Shown: piece by piece, positions 62,181-64,000 of the stretch
Layout of the letters: each line of letters starts with the position of its first letter
Numbering within the stretch: position 1 is the first letter of the stretch
DNA from: DATJPR01 sp963843525
GTDB lineage: Bacteria; Bacteroidota; Ignavibacteria; UBA10030; UBA6906
Assembly: GCA_963843525.1 (NCBI GenBank)
Contig: CAWJKM010000007.1
Span: 868,001 to 932,000 of the forward strand
DNA: 64,000 nt
Reading direction: 5' to 3'
Notes under the pieces: model-generated
What the model saw: only the letters and a program-made list of their open reading frames with translations
What the model was told of the DNA's origin: nothing
Database searches by the model: none
Translations under genes and position numbers: made by a program

Positions 62181-62999
62181 ATGGTGAACACTGCTCTACA
62201 ACTCGGGTCGCTGACGTTCAAGAACCGCGTCCTGGTCGCTTCCGGGACCTTCGGGTACGGTGATGAGACGGCGGGGCTGGTGGATCTCTCGAAGATCGGG
62301 GGGCTCATTACGAAGTCGCTTTCCCTCAAGCCGCGTGAAGGTAACGCGCCGCGAAGGATCGCCGAGACGGCGAGCGGAATGCTCAACTCGATAGGGCTGG
62401 CAAATATCGGTGTTCACCGTTTTATCAGTGAAAAGCTTCCCTTCCTGCGAGGGGTCGACACGGCGGTGATCGCGAACATCGCGGCGAGCTCGGTGGAGGA
62501 GTATTGCAGCGTGCTTTCCCTGCTCGAGAGGGAGGAGGGGGTGGACGCCTTCGAAATCAACGTCTCCTGCCCGAACGTGAGAGAAGGGGGATTGACGTTC
62601 GGCACGAGCTGCCCTGCAGTCGCAGAAATCACGCGCAGGTTGCGGGCTCTGACGTCGAAACCGTTGATCATCAAACTGACACCAAACGTCACTCACATTT
62701 CCGAGTTTGCCCGTGCGGCGGAAAATGAAGGGGCGGATGCTCTCTCGGTCATCAATACCTTGATCGGCATGGCGGTCGACATCCATTCGCGCCGGCCGCT
62801 GTTGTCGACGGTGACCCGGAGGCCTTTCGGGGCCGGCGATCAAGCCCATCGCCCTTGCGAAGGTGTACGAGGTGGTAAAAGCCGTCCGGATTCCGGTGAT
62901 CGGGATCGGCGGAATTCAGACAGCGACCGATGCTCTGGAGTTTCTGATCACAGGGGCCTCGTTGGTGCAGGTGGGGACGCAAAATTTTGTAGAACCTGA
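62181..62999 (+). CDS. pyrD: Dihydroorotate dehydrogenase, 5' part of a frameshifted gene
   Basis: Class 1B PyrD oxidises dihydroorotate to orotate. From ATG 62181: NTALQLGSLTFKNRVLVASGTFGYGDE, GLITKSLSLKPREGN, VDAFEINVSCPNVREGGLTFGTSC (the catalytic Cys region) and LIIKLTPNVTHISEFARAAENEGADALSVINTL are intact. The conserved reading ends near 62816, where an extra C in gtgacccgga shifts the frame. Without it TVTGGLSGPAIKPIALAKV would follow. Codons after that in this frame are nonsense. Since pyrD is normally needed, the break may be an assembly error. Confidence 0.88.
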   Translation: MVNTALQLGSLTFKNRVLVASGTFGYGDETAGLVDLSKIGGLITKSLSLKPREGNAPRRIAETASGMLNSIGLANIGVHRFISEKLPFLRGVDTAVIANIAASSVEEYCSVLSLLEREEGVDAFEINVSCPNVREGGLTFGTSCPAVAEITRRLRALTSKPLIIKLTPNVTHISEFARAAENEGADALSVINTLIGMAVDIHSRRPLLSTVTRRPFGAGDQAHRPCEGVRGGKSRPDSGDRDRRNSDSDRCSGVSDHRGLVGAGGDAKFCRT

Positions 63000-63126
63000 C
63001 GCATCGGTGAAAATCGCTGCCGGGATCCGGGACTGGTGTGCCGCGCGTAACATCGGCGATGTACACGAGATCGTAGGGACGTTAAAAGCGGAAGCTTCTG
63101 CCTCAATCGTGGAATCATGGCTCTAA
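62817..63126 (+). CDS. pyrD: Dihydroorotate dehydrogenase, 3' part
   Basis: This restores the TIM-barrel end of PyrD: GGLSGPAIKPIALAKVYEVV, then IPVIGIGGIQTATDALEFLITGASLVQVGTQNFVEPD (FMN phosphate-binding loop), closing with a normal C-terminus at 63126. An internal ATG at 62863 opens the frame in the raw sequence. The stop overlaps the folC start by 10 bases. Confidence 0.88.
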
Positions 63127-64000
63127 GATCGCCGGTGAGTTCATACAACGCTACTGTTCATTATCTCTTTGCCCTCCAATACCGGGGGATGAAATTCGGC
63201 CTCCGGAATACCCGACTCCTTCTCAAAGCGCTTGGGAATCCGCACCGCGCATTTCCGTCGATTCACGTGGCGGGGACGAATGGAAAAGGATCGACTTCCG
63301 CGTTCCTCGCGTCGATTCTGCAGGAAGCCGGCTACCGCACAGGGCTTTACACTTCTCCGCATCTCCTGAGGTTTACGGAGCGGGTGCGCATCAACGGGGT
63401 GGAGATCCCGTCAGCCCGCCTCATCGCGTACGTCAAAAAACTCCGACCGGTCATCGAGGAAGCCGGGGCTACGTTTTTCGAAGCGACCACGGCGATTGCC
63501 TTCCGCTATTTTGCCGATGAGAAGATCGACATCGCGGTGATCGAGACAGGATTGGGGGGAAGGCTCGATGCGACCAATCTCGTTCTTCCGCTCGCGAGTG
63601 TGATTACTTCGATCGGGTTGGACCATATGGAGCTCCTGGGCACCACGGTGCGTCAAATTGCAGAAGAGAAGGGCGGGATCATCAAGCGCGGGCGTCCGGT
63701 CATATCGCGGGTGGAAAACCGCGCTGCGGAAGCGGTGCTGCGTCGCATAGCCCGACAACGGAGTTCACCATTCTGGCGCGCAAAGGAGTGTGCCCCGGCG
63801 TCGGGTCGGCGGGAAGACGGGAAGATGCGGATACACTTCTCCGGCGGCCTCCTGGCGGGTCAGTCGGTCTCCATCGATCTCTTCGGGAGTCATCAGGTGC
63901 GAAACGCTCAGACGGCGGTCGCCACCTGTTCTGTTCTACTGGATCGGGGCAAATTGCGGGAGGTTACTCCGGCGCATGTCGCGCAGGGGCTTGCCAGGGT
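63117..64000 (+). CDS. folC: Folylpolyglutamate/dihydrofolate synthase, truncated by window end
   Basis: The frame is open from ATG 63117 to the window edge (294 codons), overlapping pyrD by 10 bases. The Mur-ligase-type ATP site IHVAGTNGKGSTSAFLASIL, GLYTSPHLLRFTERVRING, TFFEATTAIAFRYFADEKIDIAVIETGLGGRLDATN and SIGLDHMELLGTTVRQIAEEKGGIIK are family hallmarks. The enzyme adds glutamate to dihydropteroate or folate. About 130-150 C-terminal residues should lie beyond the window. The preceding GTP cyclohydrolase I gene is 5 kb upstream, so folate genes are loosely clustered. Confidence 0.93.
   Translation, partial: MALRSPVSSYNATVHYLFALQYRGMKFGLRNTRLLLKALGNPHRAFPSIHVAGTNGKGSTSAFLASILQEAGYRTGLYTSPHLLRFTERVRINGVEIPSARLIAYVKKLRPVIEEAGATFFEATTAIAFRYFADEKIDIAVIETGLGGRLDATNLVLPLASVITSIGLDHMELLGTTVRQIAEEKGGIIKRGRPVISRVENRAAEAVLRRIARQRSSPFWRAKECAPASGRREDGKMRIHFSGGLLAGQSVSIDLFGSHQVRNAQTAVATCSVLLDRGKLREVTPAHVAQGLAR

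Overview
The window looks like a chromosomal segment of a Gram-negative bacterium of the Fibrobacterota-Chlorobi-Bacteroidota group, probably Ignavibacteria-like. The evidence is several secreted proteins ending in type IX secretion (T9SS) type A sorting domains (NYPNPFNP ... YRL ... K), a complete outer-membrane polysaccharide export set, a tetrahydrobiopterin-type gene triad and no phage or plasmid functions. This placement is inference from protein style; no rRNA or tRNA is visible.

Region by region: (1) 1-12793 is a glycan-degradation locus: three six-hairpin type glycosidase-like proteins, a zinc alcohol dehydrogenase, a large T9SS-exported LamG protein, a GH2 beta-mannosidase and a GH130 phosphorylase. 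(2) 12968-15182 holds a carbamoyltransferase with an SxtJ-like membrane partner, followed by a terminator-like hairpin. (3) 15425-36645 is the surface-polysaccharide cluster: SLBB export protein, UDP-ManNAc dehydrogenase, Wzz, methyltransferase, CapK-like adenylating enzyme, DUF362 protein, a decayed flippase and an intact one, heparinase-like lyase, Wzy polymerase, and glycosyltransferases of families GT4, GT2, GT9 and WecG. By eye it is more A+T-rich than its flanks and has decayed stretches, as expected for a horizontally shuffled antigen locus. (4) 36646-48912 carries two copies of a two-gene module: a secreted protein with dockerin-like calcium loops but no sorting signal, then a small protein with a cohesin-like domain and a T9SS sorting signal. 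Between the copies lie a GDP-mannose 3,5-epimerase-like gene, the initiating sugar transferase and a four-helix-bundle gene. (5) 49637-55448 has UDP-glucose dehydrogenase, UDP-xylose synthase, a second four-helix-bundle gene, a DUF2279 protein and a Wzi-like outer-membrane protein. (6) 55488-64000 is housekeeping: two peroxiredoxins, PTPS/GTP cyclohydrolase I/SDR, a Spy-like protein, a TPR lipoprotein, pyrK, pyrD and partial folC.

Two cross-cutting observations matter. First, at least twelve single or double base indels break otherwise well-conserved genes, including pyrD; many may be assembly errors, so broken genes are described as probable intact genes. Second, polypurine/polypyrimidine tracts in inverted orientation recur at five places, and at two of them they enclose a four-helix-bundle gene; together with the cohesin/dockerin-T9SS pairs these are the most interesting candidates for undescribed systems.
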